Source of the DNA: Candidatus Kerfeldbacteria bacterium | GTDB lineage: Bacteria; Patescibacteriota; Patescibacteriia; SBBC01; CAIJZX01 | Reading direction: 5' to 3' | NCBI GenBank assembly: GCA_016194465.1 | Contig: JACQBO010000041.1 | Location: 1-9,088, forward strand | Length of the DNA stretch: 9,088 nucleotides | Part shown: positions 1 to 7,055 of the stretch, piece by piece | Numbering within the stretch: position 1 is the first letter of the stretch | Layout: the number at the start of each line of letters is the position of its first letter | Program-made: the position numbers and the translations under genes | Notes under the pieces: generated by a model | Seen by the model: only the letters and a program-made list of their open reading frames with translations | What the model was told of the DNA's origin: nothing | The model's database searches: none

Positions 1-744
1 ACCAAGAACGATGCGGCGCTGGCTAACTGGGTGAAAAATAATATTCCCGCCGCCGGAATAATCGCCAATCCCGGCGGCCTATACAATACGTGGGCGTCCT
101 TAACCGGCCACCCGACTTTGTGGGCGAGCTACAACGTTCCGACCATTGCCGAACCTGCACCGTACCTCGCGAGCGTCAAGCATCTGCTTCGTGATGAGCC
201 GGCCGCGGATGTTGACCTCCTCCGGCGACGGGGAATTGAGTATATCCTCGTGCCCGAACAATTCTCGGTGGCGATGTATCATCCCCGAGTGCAACTCTTG
301 AAACAGATTGGCCGGGCGCGATTGTATCGTTTATCTGATTCGAGTCTGGCCGTACGATTGCCCATTCCTCTCGGTAACGGTAAAAGTAACGATGGTATCT
401 CGGTCACGACGAATGGCCATTCTTCCTGTCGTTATTGCGGGAACGCATTCTATTTTACCGACCAAGATAACTTGACACAGTTGGAGCTAGCTCCAACTGG
501 AACCATCGCCATCACTTTACCTGCCGACATTCTACGGCGTGGATATCCAGAGACACTACTGGTCGATCATAGCGATGGAACCGTCGACTATCGAACGAAT
601 GATTCTGAATGGAAGACTTCGGGGCGGGAGGCGATAGCGTTGCCACAAAATAAATCTGAAATTATTCGTGTCATCCAATTACGAAACGCTTCGAAAACTT
701 CTCGAATCTTTTTCTTTTCCATGGCGGTCCAATTGACAAAGTAG
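1..744 (+). CDS. C-terminal part of a membrane protein with extracytoplasmic tail (YfhO/GT39-like), 5'-truncated
   Basis: The reading frame is open from base 1, so the gene begins upstream; the visible part is 247 residues ending at TAG 742-744. An in-frame GTG at 31 is probably internal. The first ~110 residues contain a stretch on whether a residence-like glycine/tryptophan segment (NPGGLYNTWASLTG) is followed by LLRRRGIEYILV and then by short strands (ARLYRLSDSSLAV). This order of 'D-LL...G-I-Y-ILV' followed by beta strands is what I associate with the outer C-terminal domain of large multi-pass proteins such as YfhO-type and GT39-like glycosyltransferases, which use polyprenyl-linked sugars. 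The next ~130 residues look like an extra beta-rich domain with a CRYC pair near residues 143-146. No transmembrane helix is visible, as expected if the membrane part lies upstream. The assignment is by pattern only; the catalytic portion cannot be seen, so another surface protein is possible. Confidence 0.55.
   Translation, partial: TKNDAALANWVKNNIPAAGIIANPGGLYNTWASLTGHPTLWASYNVPTIAEPAPYLASVKHLLRDEPAADVDLLRRRGIEYILVPEQFSVAMYHPRVQLLKQIGRARLYRLSDSSLAVRLPIPLGNGKSNDGISVTTNGHSSCRYCGNAFYFTDQDNLTQLELAPTGTIAITLPADILRRGYPETLLVDHSDGTVDYRTNDSEWKTSGREAIALPQNKSEIIRVIQLRNASKTSRIFFFSMAVQLTK
478..499. repeat. 22-bp perfect palindrome inside the first coding region
   Basis: The left arm CAGTTGGAGCT (478-488) is followed directly by its exact reverse complement AGCTCCAACTG (489-499), with no spacer and no mismatch. 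It encodes part of the segment TQLELAPTG of the upstream protein. A 14-nt match to one side of it (CCAGTTGGAGCTAG) recurs at 6237-6250, across the stop codon of the methyltransferase gene. It could be a protein-binding site, a cruciform-prone site or chance; the sequence gives no further clue. Confidence 0.8.
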
Positions 745-761
745 CCATAGTATGGTATGAT
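733..761 (+). promoter_or_regulatory. Strong sigma70-type promoter for the beta-helix protein gene
   Basis: A perfect -35 hexamer TTGACA (733-738) is separated by 17 nt from TATGAT (756-761), which differs from the -10 consensus at one position. TGG at 753-755 also supplies the TGn extended -10 element. Transcription would begin near 768, giving a leader of about 29 nt before the ATG at 797. The -35 lies over the last codons of the preceding gene, so the downstream gene can be transcribed independently of it. Motif and spacing are seen directly; activity is inferred. Confidence 0.7.
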
Positions 762-780
762 AACTAATCCAGAATACCAT
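752..780 (+). repeat. 7-bp inverted repeat overlapping the -10 region and predicted start site
   Basis: ATGGTAT (752-758) and ATACCAT (774-780) are exact reverse complements separated by 15 nt. The left arm covers the extended -10 and the right arm lies just downstream of the predicted transcription start. This placement would suit a repressor operator. The arms are short and AT-rich, so chance is a real alternative; it is not followed by a T run and is a poor terminator. Confidence 0.35.
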
Positions 781-796
781 TGCCGAGTTTGTATGC

Positions 797-3700
797 ATGG
801 AGAGAAACAACCCAGTTGATTTTCATCGCTTAGAAAAGCCAGCCACACAATCTAAGGCGCGGGTTATACTTTTTGTGAAAAGTTTTTTTGCGTTCTCTGT
901 CCTCATACTCGGGTTATTGATTGTCCTAAAAGTTTCTCCGGCCAACGCTCTCAGCGCTGGTCAGCAGATATATGTGTCGCCGGAGGGAAATGACGGCAAT
1001 CAGGGGAGCCAAGACAAACCGGTGCAGACGCTCAGCCGAGCTCGCGACCTTGTCCGGACAATCAATCAAACCATGACGGGAGATATAACAGTTTTTTTGC
1101 GTGGCGGCATGTACCGACTACCGGCCCCATGGTCGCTCGAGGCAGTCGACTCGGGAATGAACGGGTATAGAGTTATTTACAAAAACTACCCTGGCGAAAA
1201 ACCGATCCTCAGTGGGGGAGAAATAGTCCACGGATGGGTACCGGCTAGCCTGGGTAGTCCTATCTGGAAAACAAACATCGGCCCCAATCGAGTCATTCGA
1301 CAGCTCTATGTGAACGGGGAGCGAGAAATTCGCGCTCGGAGCAATCAGCCGCTTCCGGTGTTTCAAAAAACCAGCCACGGGTACATTGAAAATTCGATCG
1401 AAAATACACCGCCAATTTCGGCTTGGGAAAACATCTCTGACGTTGAGTTCGTGTCCTCGGTCGCCTGGAAACAGTACCGCTGTCGCGTACAATCAGTCAC
1501 CGCCAGCATCATTATTATGCAGCAGCCGTGTTGGGATAACTCGCAGTATGAGACCGCGACGCCGATGGATACACCATCATATATTGAAAACGCCATGGAG
1601 CTGCTCGACACGCCCCAGGAATGGTATTACAACCAGACGGACGGCTGGCTATATTACTACCCCTATCGCGGTCAAGGGATGACCACGGCGGAGGCGATCG
1701 TGCCTACCCTGGGCTCACTGCTGACTGGCTCTGGCACGTCAGATGATCCTATTCATGATATTTCATTTGCGGGTCTGACGTTTGAACACGCCGCTTGGAA
1801 TGGTCCGAGCACTGGCGACGGATACGCCTCCCTTCAGGCTTCCCTGCACCTGGTAGGGGCAACATCGATGTTGCAAAAAATACCGGCCGCCGTTACCTTT
1901 CGATCGGCAAAAAATATTTCTGTTCGAGCTAATATTTTTACTCACCTTGGCGGGGCCGGCCTCACCCTGGAAGAAGGCAGCCAGCAAGACACGATATCGG
2001 GCAACCATTTCACCGATATTTCCGGCAGTGGGATACAGATTGGAGACGTAGATCAGCCGCATGTATCCGACGCTCAGGCTACCAGCGGCAATACCATCGC
2101 CAATAACTATGTGCGCGATATTGGCAAGGAATTTCAAGATGCAGTCGGTATTTGGTTAGGCTATGTCGCTGGATCAGCCGTCCAACATAACGAGCTATTC
2201 CAGCTTCCCTACAGCGGTATTTCTATTGGCTGGGGGTGGGGGAATAGTGATCCGACTGTGGCCAAAAACAATCAGATAGAAAACAACTATGTTCATGATC
2301 ACCTGCTCACCCTGCTTGACGGCGGCGGCATCTACTCCCTCGCCGCCCAACCGGGAAATGTCATCACCGGAAATGTCATTAGTCGACAAAAGCATCTCTA
2401 TGGAGCTATATATCTGGATGCCGGAAGTCGCGGTATCACCGTTAGTCACAACGCCGTCTTCGACAATGTGCAAAACCTGTTTGTGACCGGCGGGGAAAAT
2501 ACCATTACCGATAATTATTGGCAAAATCGATACGCCGAGGACATTGATATTTTTTTGCCGCCGCCTTGGTTTGGACCAAATAGCGTCAGTAATAATCATG
2601 AAATTGGCGGCGTCCAAGATATCCCCTCTGGGTTATTAACAAACGCCGGTTTAGAAGAATCGTTTTCAAACATCGCAAAATTGCCGTATCCGACCAACCT
2701 GCAATCGGCATGCGACTCCTCGAGGCAACACGTCCAACTCAGCTGGAACGCGGCCGATGGCGCCCCAGAGTATTCAGTTGCGCTAGACGATGTGGCCCAG
2801 GACGTTGGCCCAACGTTGACGGAAATGTTATTAACGTCTTCTCAGCAGACCATCAGTCCTCGGACGCGGTATCGCTGGTGGGTACACGTGGTCGGTGATG
2901 ACACCCATATAACATCCGCAACTTTTACCTGCCCAGGTGATACTGAACCGCCAACGACCCCGACACATTTACAGCTCCTGACACAAGGTCAAGAGAGGTT
3001 AGAATTTTCCTGGGATGCTTCAGTTGATAATGATGTGCTTCGAGAGTATAGAATTTTTCGAGACGGGGAGCAGGTTAGTACCTCCCTCCAACCAATCTTT
3101 GCTGATGCCGGATTGACCCCAAACACAAGTTATGAATATGTGGTCCAAGCGGTCGATGTTTCAGGCAATACTTCTGAACGATCAGCCGCTTTGCGAGTCA
3201 GCACCCTACCTCTTCCCCCGATTGTTGTCGACCCGCCGCCCGCTCCGCCCATCTCATCCGAAATACCGGCCGCACCTGCTCCTCCGGAAATCGTCGTGCC
3301 AACCCCAACCCCCCTCATCCGGATTCCCCAGGTCCAAGGCGCGGCCACCTATCACCCAATCATCAATACTCTGAAGCTGACCAAGAACGTTTATACGATC
3401 AGACTCAAAGGAAAAGCCATCACCATTCGTCCCTTTGCACCTGATTATAAGGGCAAGGTTTGGGCGGAGAGCGTCGATTTCGGACCGGATGGGAAATTAT
3501 ACGTTTTTCTAAATTCAGGCCCGTACAAAAAAGGCCAAATCAGGGTCTATCGGGCCGATGGCAAATTACTACAAGCATACAATCCCTTTGGTGGGGACGC
3601 TACCAGGGGACTAAACGCCACCGTCATAGTTGCGTCAAGCGACAAAGTCTACCTGGCCGTGGGGACAAACAAGACGAGCACCACGGTGAAGACCTATCAG

Positions 3701-3916
3701 GTGCTTGCGGACGGACTGAAGGCGCTCAACAGTCTAACGGCCATTGCCAAGCCGGGAAAAATCTTGGTGCACTTCCAGGACGTGTATAAAAGTGGATACG
3801 GGTTAGTCACGATGAGGAAGTATTACCCCCGTACCCTAAAGATATGGAAATTAGACCCCCGAAATAATATCTTTATTGAAGATACTAAGATTAATAAGGC
3901 GAGGATCAAGATGTAA
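797..3916 (+). CDS. Membrane-anchored right-handed beta-helix protein with two FN3-like domains and a novel C-terminal repeat domain
   Basis: This 1039-residue protein is probably exported. Residues 21-45 form one hydrophobic helix after a basic segment, a signal anchor or uncleaved signal peptide. The beta-helix portion starts at IYVSPEGNDGNQGS (58-71), has a glycan-hydrolase-like insert around 123-180 (YPGEKPILSGGE; RQLYVNGEREIRARS), and then parallel beta-helix coils at ~320-605 (GLTFEHAAWNGPS; LLDGGGIYSL 506-515; GAIYLDAGSRGI). This order resembles beta-helix glycosidases of the GH141 type; D508 and D541 are candidate acidic residues by position in conserved-looking motifs, not proven. 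Two FN3-like domains follow (~631-712 and 718-804), then a proline-rich linker (~806-845) and a ~190-residue C-terminal domain with three imperfect repeats. The ATG at 797 is chosen because it precedes the signal anchor; an ATG at 793 is out of frame. The protein may trim, modify or bind a surface polysaccharide; the exact substrate cannot be read. Confidence 0.85.
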   Translation: MERNNPVDFHRLEKPATQSKARVILFVKSFFAFSVLILGLLIVLKVSPANALSAGQQIYVSPEGNDGNQGSQDKPVQTLSRARDLVRTINQTMTGDITVFLRGGMYRLPAPWSLEAVDSGMNGYRVIYKNYPGEKPILSGGEIVHGWVPASLGSPIWKTNIGPNRVIRQLYVNGEREIRARSNQPLPVFQKTSHGYIENSIENTPPISAWENISDVEFVSSVAWKQYRCRVQSVTASIIIMQQPCWDNSQYETATPMDTPSYIENAMELLDTPQEWYYNQTDGWLYYYPYRGQGMTTAEAIVPTLGSLLTGSGTSDDPIHDISFAGLTFEHAAWNGPSTGDGYASLQASLHLVGATSMLQKIPAAVTFRSAKNISVRANIFTHLGGAGLTLEEGSQQDTISGNHFTDISGSGIQIGDVDQPHVSDAQATSGNTIANNYVRDIGKEFQDAVGIWLGYVAGSAVQHNELFQLPYSGISIGWGWGNSDPTVAKNNQIENNYVHDHLLTLLDGGGIYSLAAQPGNVITGNVISRQKHLYGAIYLDAGSRGITVSHNAVFDNVQNLFVTGGENTITDNYWQNRYAEDIDIFLPPPWFGPNSVSNNHEIGGVQDIPSGLLTNAGLEESFSNIAKLPYPTNLQSACDSSRQHVQLSWNAADGAPEYSVALDDVAQDVGPTLTEMLLTSSQQTISPRTRYRWWVHVVGDDTHITSATFTCPGDTEPPTTPTHLQLLTQGQERLEFSWDASVDNDVLREYRIFRDGEQVSTSLQPIFADAGLTPNTSYEYVVQAVDVSGNTSERSAALRVSTLPLPPIVVDPPPAPPISSEIPAAPAPPEIVVPTPTPLIRIPQVQGAATYHPIINTLKLTKNVYTIRLKGKAITIRPFAPDYKGKVWAESVDFGPDGKLYVFLNSGPYKKGQIRVYRADGKLLQAYNPFGGDATRGLNATVIVASSDKVYLAVGTNKTSTTVKTYQVLADGLKALNSLTAIAKPGKILVHFQDVYKSGYGLVTMRKYYPRTLKIWKLDPRNNIFIEDTKINKARIKM

Positions 3917-4074
3917 TCCCCGGGTATTCGAGCATGCCTAAAGTTTGGTACCAGGCTCAGCCCGCAATACTCGCTAAGAAACTTCTGTACACGTACGAGA
4001 CGTAACGGTCAAATAAACCGCCGGGAGCCGAAGGCCAATCAGCCGTAGGATGTCACCGTTTTAGTCCCAGAGGT
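3917..4074. other. Convergent intergenic region with two long-range inverted repeats; possible structured RNA or terminator
   Basis: This region lies between the stop codons of two converging genes and holds no plausible coding frame. CGGGTATT (3921-3928) can pair with AATACTCG (3966-3973), eight pairs including one G-U, and inside it GAGC (3930-3933) pairs with GCTC (3955-3958). Further on, AACGGT (4004-4009) pairs with ACCGTT (4055-4060), enclosing a small GCC-GAA-GGC hairpin (4027-4035). A run of four T (4059-4062) follows the second stem, which could help end plus-strand transcription. The long loops are unlike a classic intrinsic terminator. I compared it by eye with tRNA, SRP RNA, RNase P RNA, tmRNA and c-di-GMP riboswitch patterns and did not find a convincing match. 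Confidence 0.4.
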
Positions 4075-5283
4075 TTAACCAGCGGCAACACCCCCGACCA
4101 CACTGTGATAGATAGCCAATAACCGCGAAGCGTAGTCAGCTAACGAATATTTTTCTACTGATTTTCTCGTCTGGCTTTGTAAATCGCGCAACGTTTTGCG
4201 GTCGTTGGCCAGCTTCAGGATGCCTTGAGTTAAAGCCTCGACGTTGCCGGCCGGCACTAACAGTCCGTTAACCCCGGGCTCAATGACTTCTGTCGGCCCA
4301 CCAATGTTTGAGGCAATCACCGACAAACCGTAGCTGAGGGCCTCCAGGACAACCAACCCCTGTGTCTCGTAACAAATGGAGGGAAAAACAAGGACGTTGT
4401 ATGACCGGAGACGGTTTTTATCTTTCAAATAGCCACGCATCTGAATATTTTTTCGTCCAGTAATTTCTCTGGCCACCTCTAGTTGCAGGGATCCCGTGCC
4501 GTAAATATCCAAGGAAACAGTCTGTTCAGGCAGACGTTTGACGCTGGCGATCAGTTGTCGAATGCCCTTGATATGCTCTAGGGCTCCGACATAGACCAGG
4601 CGCAATGGTAGATCGTCCATACGGTGCATGTGGCCCTCTGTCGGAAGCTTAATCCCGCTGGGTAATATTTGCTTTTCCGAGGCTGTAAAAAACCCCGCTC
4701 GAACGTGCATCGCCAGAACATAGTTGGAGGGGGATACAACTAGGCGAGTTGGCCTAAATTGGCGCTTGTTGATCGCTTGATACAGCCAAGCGGCAATCCG
4801 AGGGGAAAAATAGGGCGGCGGCTGATTATACAGAAACGTCCCGTAAGGGTGGAGGAGTTGGTAATTGTGCAAGGTATGAACATAAGGGATGCCGAGTTTT
4901 GCACATACCCTCGGGAGAGTGTACGACATCCCCTTCAGGTTATGGCCATGAACCAGATCCGGATTTTCTTGCCGGATAATGTGTTCAAGAGTGCTGGCGG
5001 CCAGCGGGTTGATTATATCGAAGGCATGCCACAGTAGTTTCTTCCAAACCGGCTGTGTATATCCCTCCGTATAGTAATACAGATTTTTCGGACGAAAACG
5101 ATAGATAGAAAAACCTAAGCTCGTTTCGATTGACCACTGCTCCCTCGTTCGCGTCGGGGAGGTAGTAATGAGGATAACGTTATGTCCTCGTTGACGGAGA
5201 AGATCAATCGTTGTCTGGACGACGACTTCTGTTCCGCCTTGGGCGACTGGTGGAAAAAGGTTATTGACGAAGCAGATTTTCAT
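4075..5283 (-). CDS. GT4-family glycosyltransferase (GT-B fold)
   Basis: This gene encodes 402 residues from the ATG at 5283, a usual length for GT4 retaining glycosyltransferases, which move a sugar from a nucleotide donor to a growing lipid-linked glycan at the cytoplasmic face of the membrane. The N-terminal Rossmann half opens with MKICFVNNLFPP and has the glycine-rich GGTEVVVQ loop (~16-23) and PDLVHGHNLKG (~108-118). The donor-binding half has LVYVGALEHIKGI (~229-241), the E-x7-E motif ETQGLVVLE (E306 and E314), and GGPTEVIEPGVNGLLVP (~328-343). The frame continues 30 nt upstream to a TTG at 5313, but the ATG start matches the family, so I prefer it. The gene overlaps the end of the preceding GT2 gene by 23 nt, suggesting coupled translation. 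It appears to be the last gene of the operon. The sugar transferred cannot be told. Confidence 0.9.
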   Translation of the reverse strand: MKICFVNNLFPPVAQGGTEVVVQTTIDLLRQRGHNVILITTSPTRTREQWSIETSLGFSIYRFRPKNLYYYTEGYTQPVWKKLLWHAFDIINPLAASTLEHIIRQENPDLVHGHNLKGMSYTLPRVCAKLGIPYVHTLHNYQLLHPYGTFLYNQPPPYFSPRIAAWLYQAINKRQFRPTRLVVSPSNYVLAMHVRAGFFTASEKQILPSGIKLPTEGHMHRMDDLPLRLVYVGALEHIKGIRQLIASVKRLPEQTVSLDIYGTGSLQLEVAREITGRKNIQMRGYLKDKNRLRSYNVLVFPSICYETQGLVVLEALSYGLSVIASNIGGPTEVIEPGVNGLLVPAGNVEALTQGILKLANDRKTLRDLQSQTRKSVEKYSLADYASRLLAIYHSVVGGVAAG

Positions 5284-6226
5284 GCGACTGTACAGAGAAT
5301 AAACGTCGCCCAAGCGCCAACGGCGGGTAGAGTGGTTGAATCAAAACACTATACCATAGCGTTTTGATGGCTGGCCAAAAACGTTTGTGACGCGCCAGAA
5401 ATAAGCCGAGGTTCAAGTACATGGAACTATGCGCATTTCGTCGATCGATGCGCAATTTCGTTCCCTGAATAATAACCTGTTCATTCTCGTATCGTTGTAA
5501 ACGGTGCCAGCCTGGCCAGGAACTGAGCTGGCCGATATCAAGCTTCGGGAAAACTGCGTCTTGTAATATTCGGGACTCAGTCCGTTGCTGGTCGTAATGA
5601 AGAGACATAATGCTACCGGGGTGGTGACGCCAGAAATATAGCACAGCCGGAAGATTGGCCATTTTCCCGAAGCCCGCCAAACGCATCCACAAATCGTAGT
5701 CGTCAATGTACGTGGATTGATATCGAATAAGGTGTTCCCGGATAACCGAGCCGCGGATCACCGTTGAGCCATGAGCCAGCGGCGACTTCGTGATCAGCTC
5801 ACGGCGGAGGTCTTCGTCACGGAGTAAAGCGGGGAACACTCCCAGGAGGCGATTGACCGGGTCGATGTAGGCATAGGTGGTGCCCACCACTACATGATCG
5901 GGGTGAGAATCAAGGAATTCGACTTGTTGCTGAAAACGCCTCGGGTCCGAGACATCATCATGATCCATCCGGGCGATATACTGGCCGCGAGATAACTCAA
6001 GACCCCGGTTTAACGAGGCCATGACGCCTTTATTTTCTTGGGTGTAGACTCGAATTCGCGGATCGTGATACGAAGCGATAACTTTGTCCGAACCGTCGGT
6101 CGATCCGTCATCAATAATAATCAATTCAAAATCAGAGTAGGTCTGATTGAGAATGCTGTCGATGGCCGGCCGCAGGTAAGGACCAGCGTTATAGAGCGGT
6201 AGGACGACCGAAATCCGGGGCGCCAT
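5261..6226 (-). CDS. GT2-family glycosyltransferase (second of two)
   Basis: This 321-residue protein has the GT-A fold signature of family 2 inverting glycosyltransferases: the N-terminal strand and loop ISVVLPLYNAGPYL (5-18), the nucleotide-binding IIIDDGSTDGS (36-46), the metal-binding MDHDD (87-91), and an acidic acceptor-side motif YIDDYDLWMRL (173-183) where the catalytic base is expected. The last ~110 residues are basic and aromatic-rich with a hydrophobic stretch (~283-305), which may associate with the membrane. It would add one sugar to a lipid-linked intermediate. The ATG at 6226 lies 20 nt after the methyltransferase stop codon, and no Shine-Dalgarno motif is visible before it. 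It resembles the GT2 at 7910-8863 in the first ~180 residues, but the C-terminal parts differ, so the two probably have different acceptors. Donor and linkage are unknown. Confidence 0.9.
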   Translation of the reverse strand: MAPRISVVLPLYNAGPYLRPAIDSILNQTYSDFELIIIDDGSTDGSDKVIASYHDPRIRVYTQENKGVMASLNRGLELSRGQYIARMDHDDVSDPRRFQQQVEFLDSHPDHVVVGTTYAYIDPVNRLLGVFPALLRDEDLRRELITKSPLAHGSTVIRGSVIREHLIRYQSTYIDDYDLWMRLAGFGKMANLPAVLYFWRHHPGSIMSLHYDQQRTESRILQDAVFPKLDIGQLSSWPGWHRLQRYENEQVIIQGTKLRIDRRNAHSSMYLNLGLFLARHKRFWPAIKTLWYSVLIQPLYPPLALGRRLFSVQSHENLLRQ

Positions 6227-6246
6227 GTGGCTGAGACCAGTTGGAG

Positions 6247-7020
6247 CTAGGCGACACGCAGTTCGTCGTCAGTGCGAAGTGGCTGGTACTGCGGCAGGGG
6301 CACGCGCGAAGCAACTAATAAGTAGGGGTGAGTGGTACCAGTGTAGGGTCGCGAGTAAAGATGGAATTCCGGCCAGCCCAACTCTCCCTTGGCTTGCAGG
6401 TCAAGAATATCCTTGACAAAATCATGCGATCGCCAGTTCTCCATCAATATGACATACTTCTGGGCCATATGAAAAATATTTTTCAAGGCGGTGCGATGAT
6501 TGTCGCCGGTCTTGATATGCATGACGACTGCCTGCGTAAACACCAAATCGATTGGTGGCCAACTAGCGAGCTGGTGCGAGGCAATGTTATGCTGTTGCAC
6601 TTTGGCCTTGAGATCAGGGTGCCGCTGATGCAGTAATTTCAGCTGCTTGTCCGACAAATCTTCGCCATAAATCTTCACATCAGGATACAAGACGCTCAAA
6701 TTATGCAAGTGGTCACCCCCACCGCACCCGACCTCTAACACGCTAACCGGTTTCAGCTGCCCGATCGTCTCGTAAATAAGATGATGGTTTAAGTGCAGTG
6801 GTTTCATATCGGTCACTTTGACCAACGTGTTATTTTGAAACTGGTAGTTACCAGGTTGAATAACCGTGGATTCTATTTCTTCAACCTGCTTCAGTTCACC
6901 TTTATAATGCTGGGTATATATATCCCAGTCGAAATCGTCGGTTACCTTTTTTCCGGTTAAAACATTCTTCAATAAGTTTTTGACTTGGTAAACGCGCTGG
7001 TATAAACGTTGTCGCGGCAT
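6247..7020 (-). CDS. Class I SAM-dependent methyltransferase
   Basis: This 257-residue protein carries the SAM-binding glycine-rich motif I VLEVGCGGGDHL (94-105), an acidic residue at the end of the second strand (YGEDLSD, ~118-124) that would hold the ribose, and a motif DLVFTQAVVMHI (158-169) near the active site. The first ~75 residues are basic, then acidic, and may form a cap or partner-binding segment. Its position between sugar-transfer genes suggests it methylates a sugar, either on the growing glycan or on a nucleotide-sugar, for example as an end-cap that controls chain length; this is inference. The protein target is unknown, and a methyltransferase on a lipid or small molecule is possible. 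The ATG at 7020 is preceded by an A/T-rich stretch with no Shine-Dalgarno motif; the gap to the fucosyltransferase gene is 35 nt. Confidence 0.85.
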   Translation of the reverse strand: MPRQRLYQRVYQVKNLLKNVLTGKKVTDDFDWDIYTQHYKGELKQVEEIESTVIQPGNYQFQNNTLVKVTDMKPLHLNHHLIYETIGQLKPVSVLEVGCGGGDHLHNLSVLYPDVKIYGEDLSDKQLKLLHQRHPDLKAKVQQHNIASHQLASWPPIDLVFTQAVVMHIKTGDNHRTALKNIFHMAQKYVILMENWRSHDFVKDILDLQAKGELGWPEFHLYSRPYTGTTHPYLLVASRVPLPQYQPLRTDDELRVA

Positions 7021-7055
7021 ATGATGATAATTGAGAAATAGTTCGTGAGATGAGT

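Noticed and set aside
793..819. Mini-frame beginning at ATG 793, four bases before the beta-helix start
   Set aside because: It ends after eight codons at TGA 817-819, has no ribosome site and is most likely a by-product of the ATGCATG sequence.
4014..4060. Resemblance to a c-di-GMP-I riboswitch
   Set aside because: Only short pieces (GGGA, GCC-GAA-GGC) look alike. The expected GAAA tetraloop helix and the ACGCAAAGCC core are missing, and no gene follows on that strand.
4041..4074. Possible IS200/IS605-type element end (GGATGTCAC followed by TTTAGTCCC)
   Set aside because: No transposase or TnpB-like frame, no matching left end and no proper subterminal hairpin are present; the likeness is a few bases.
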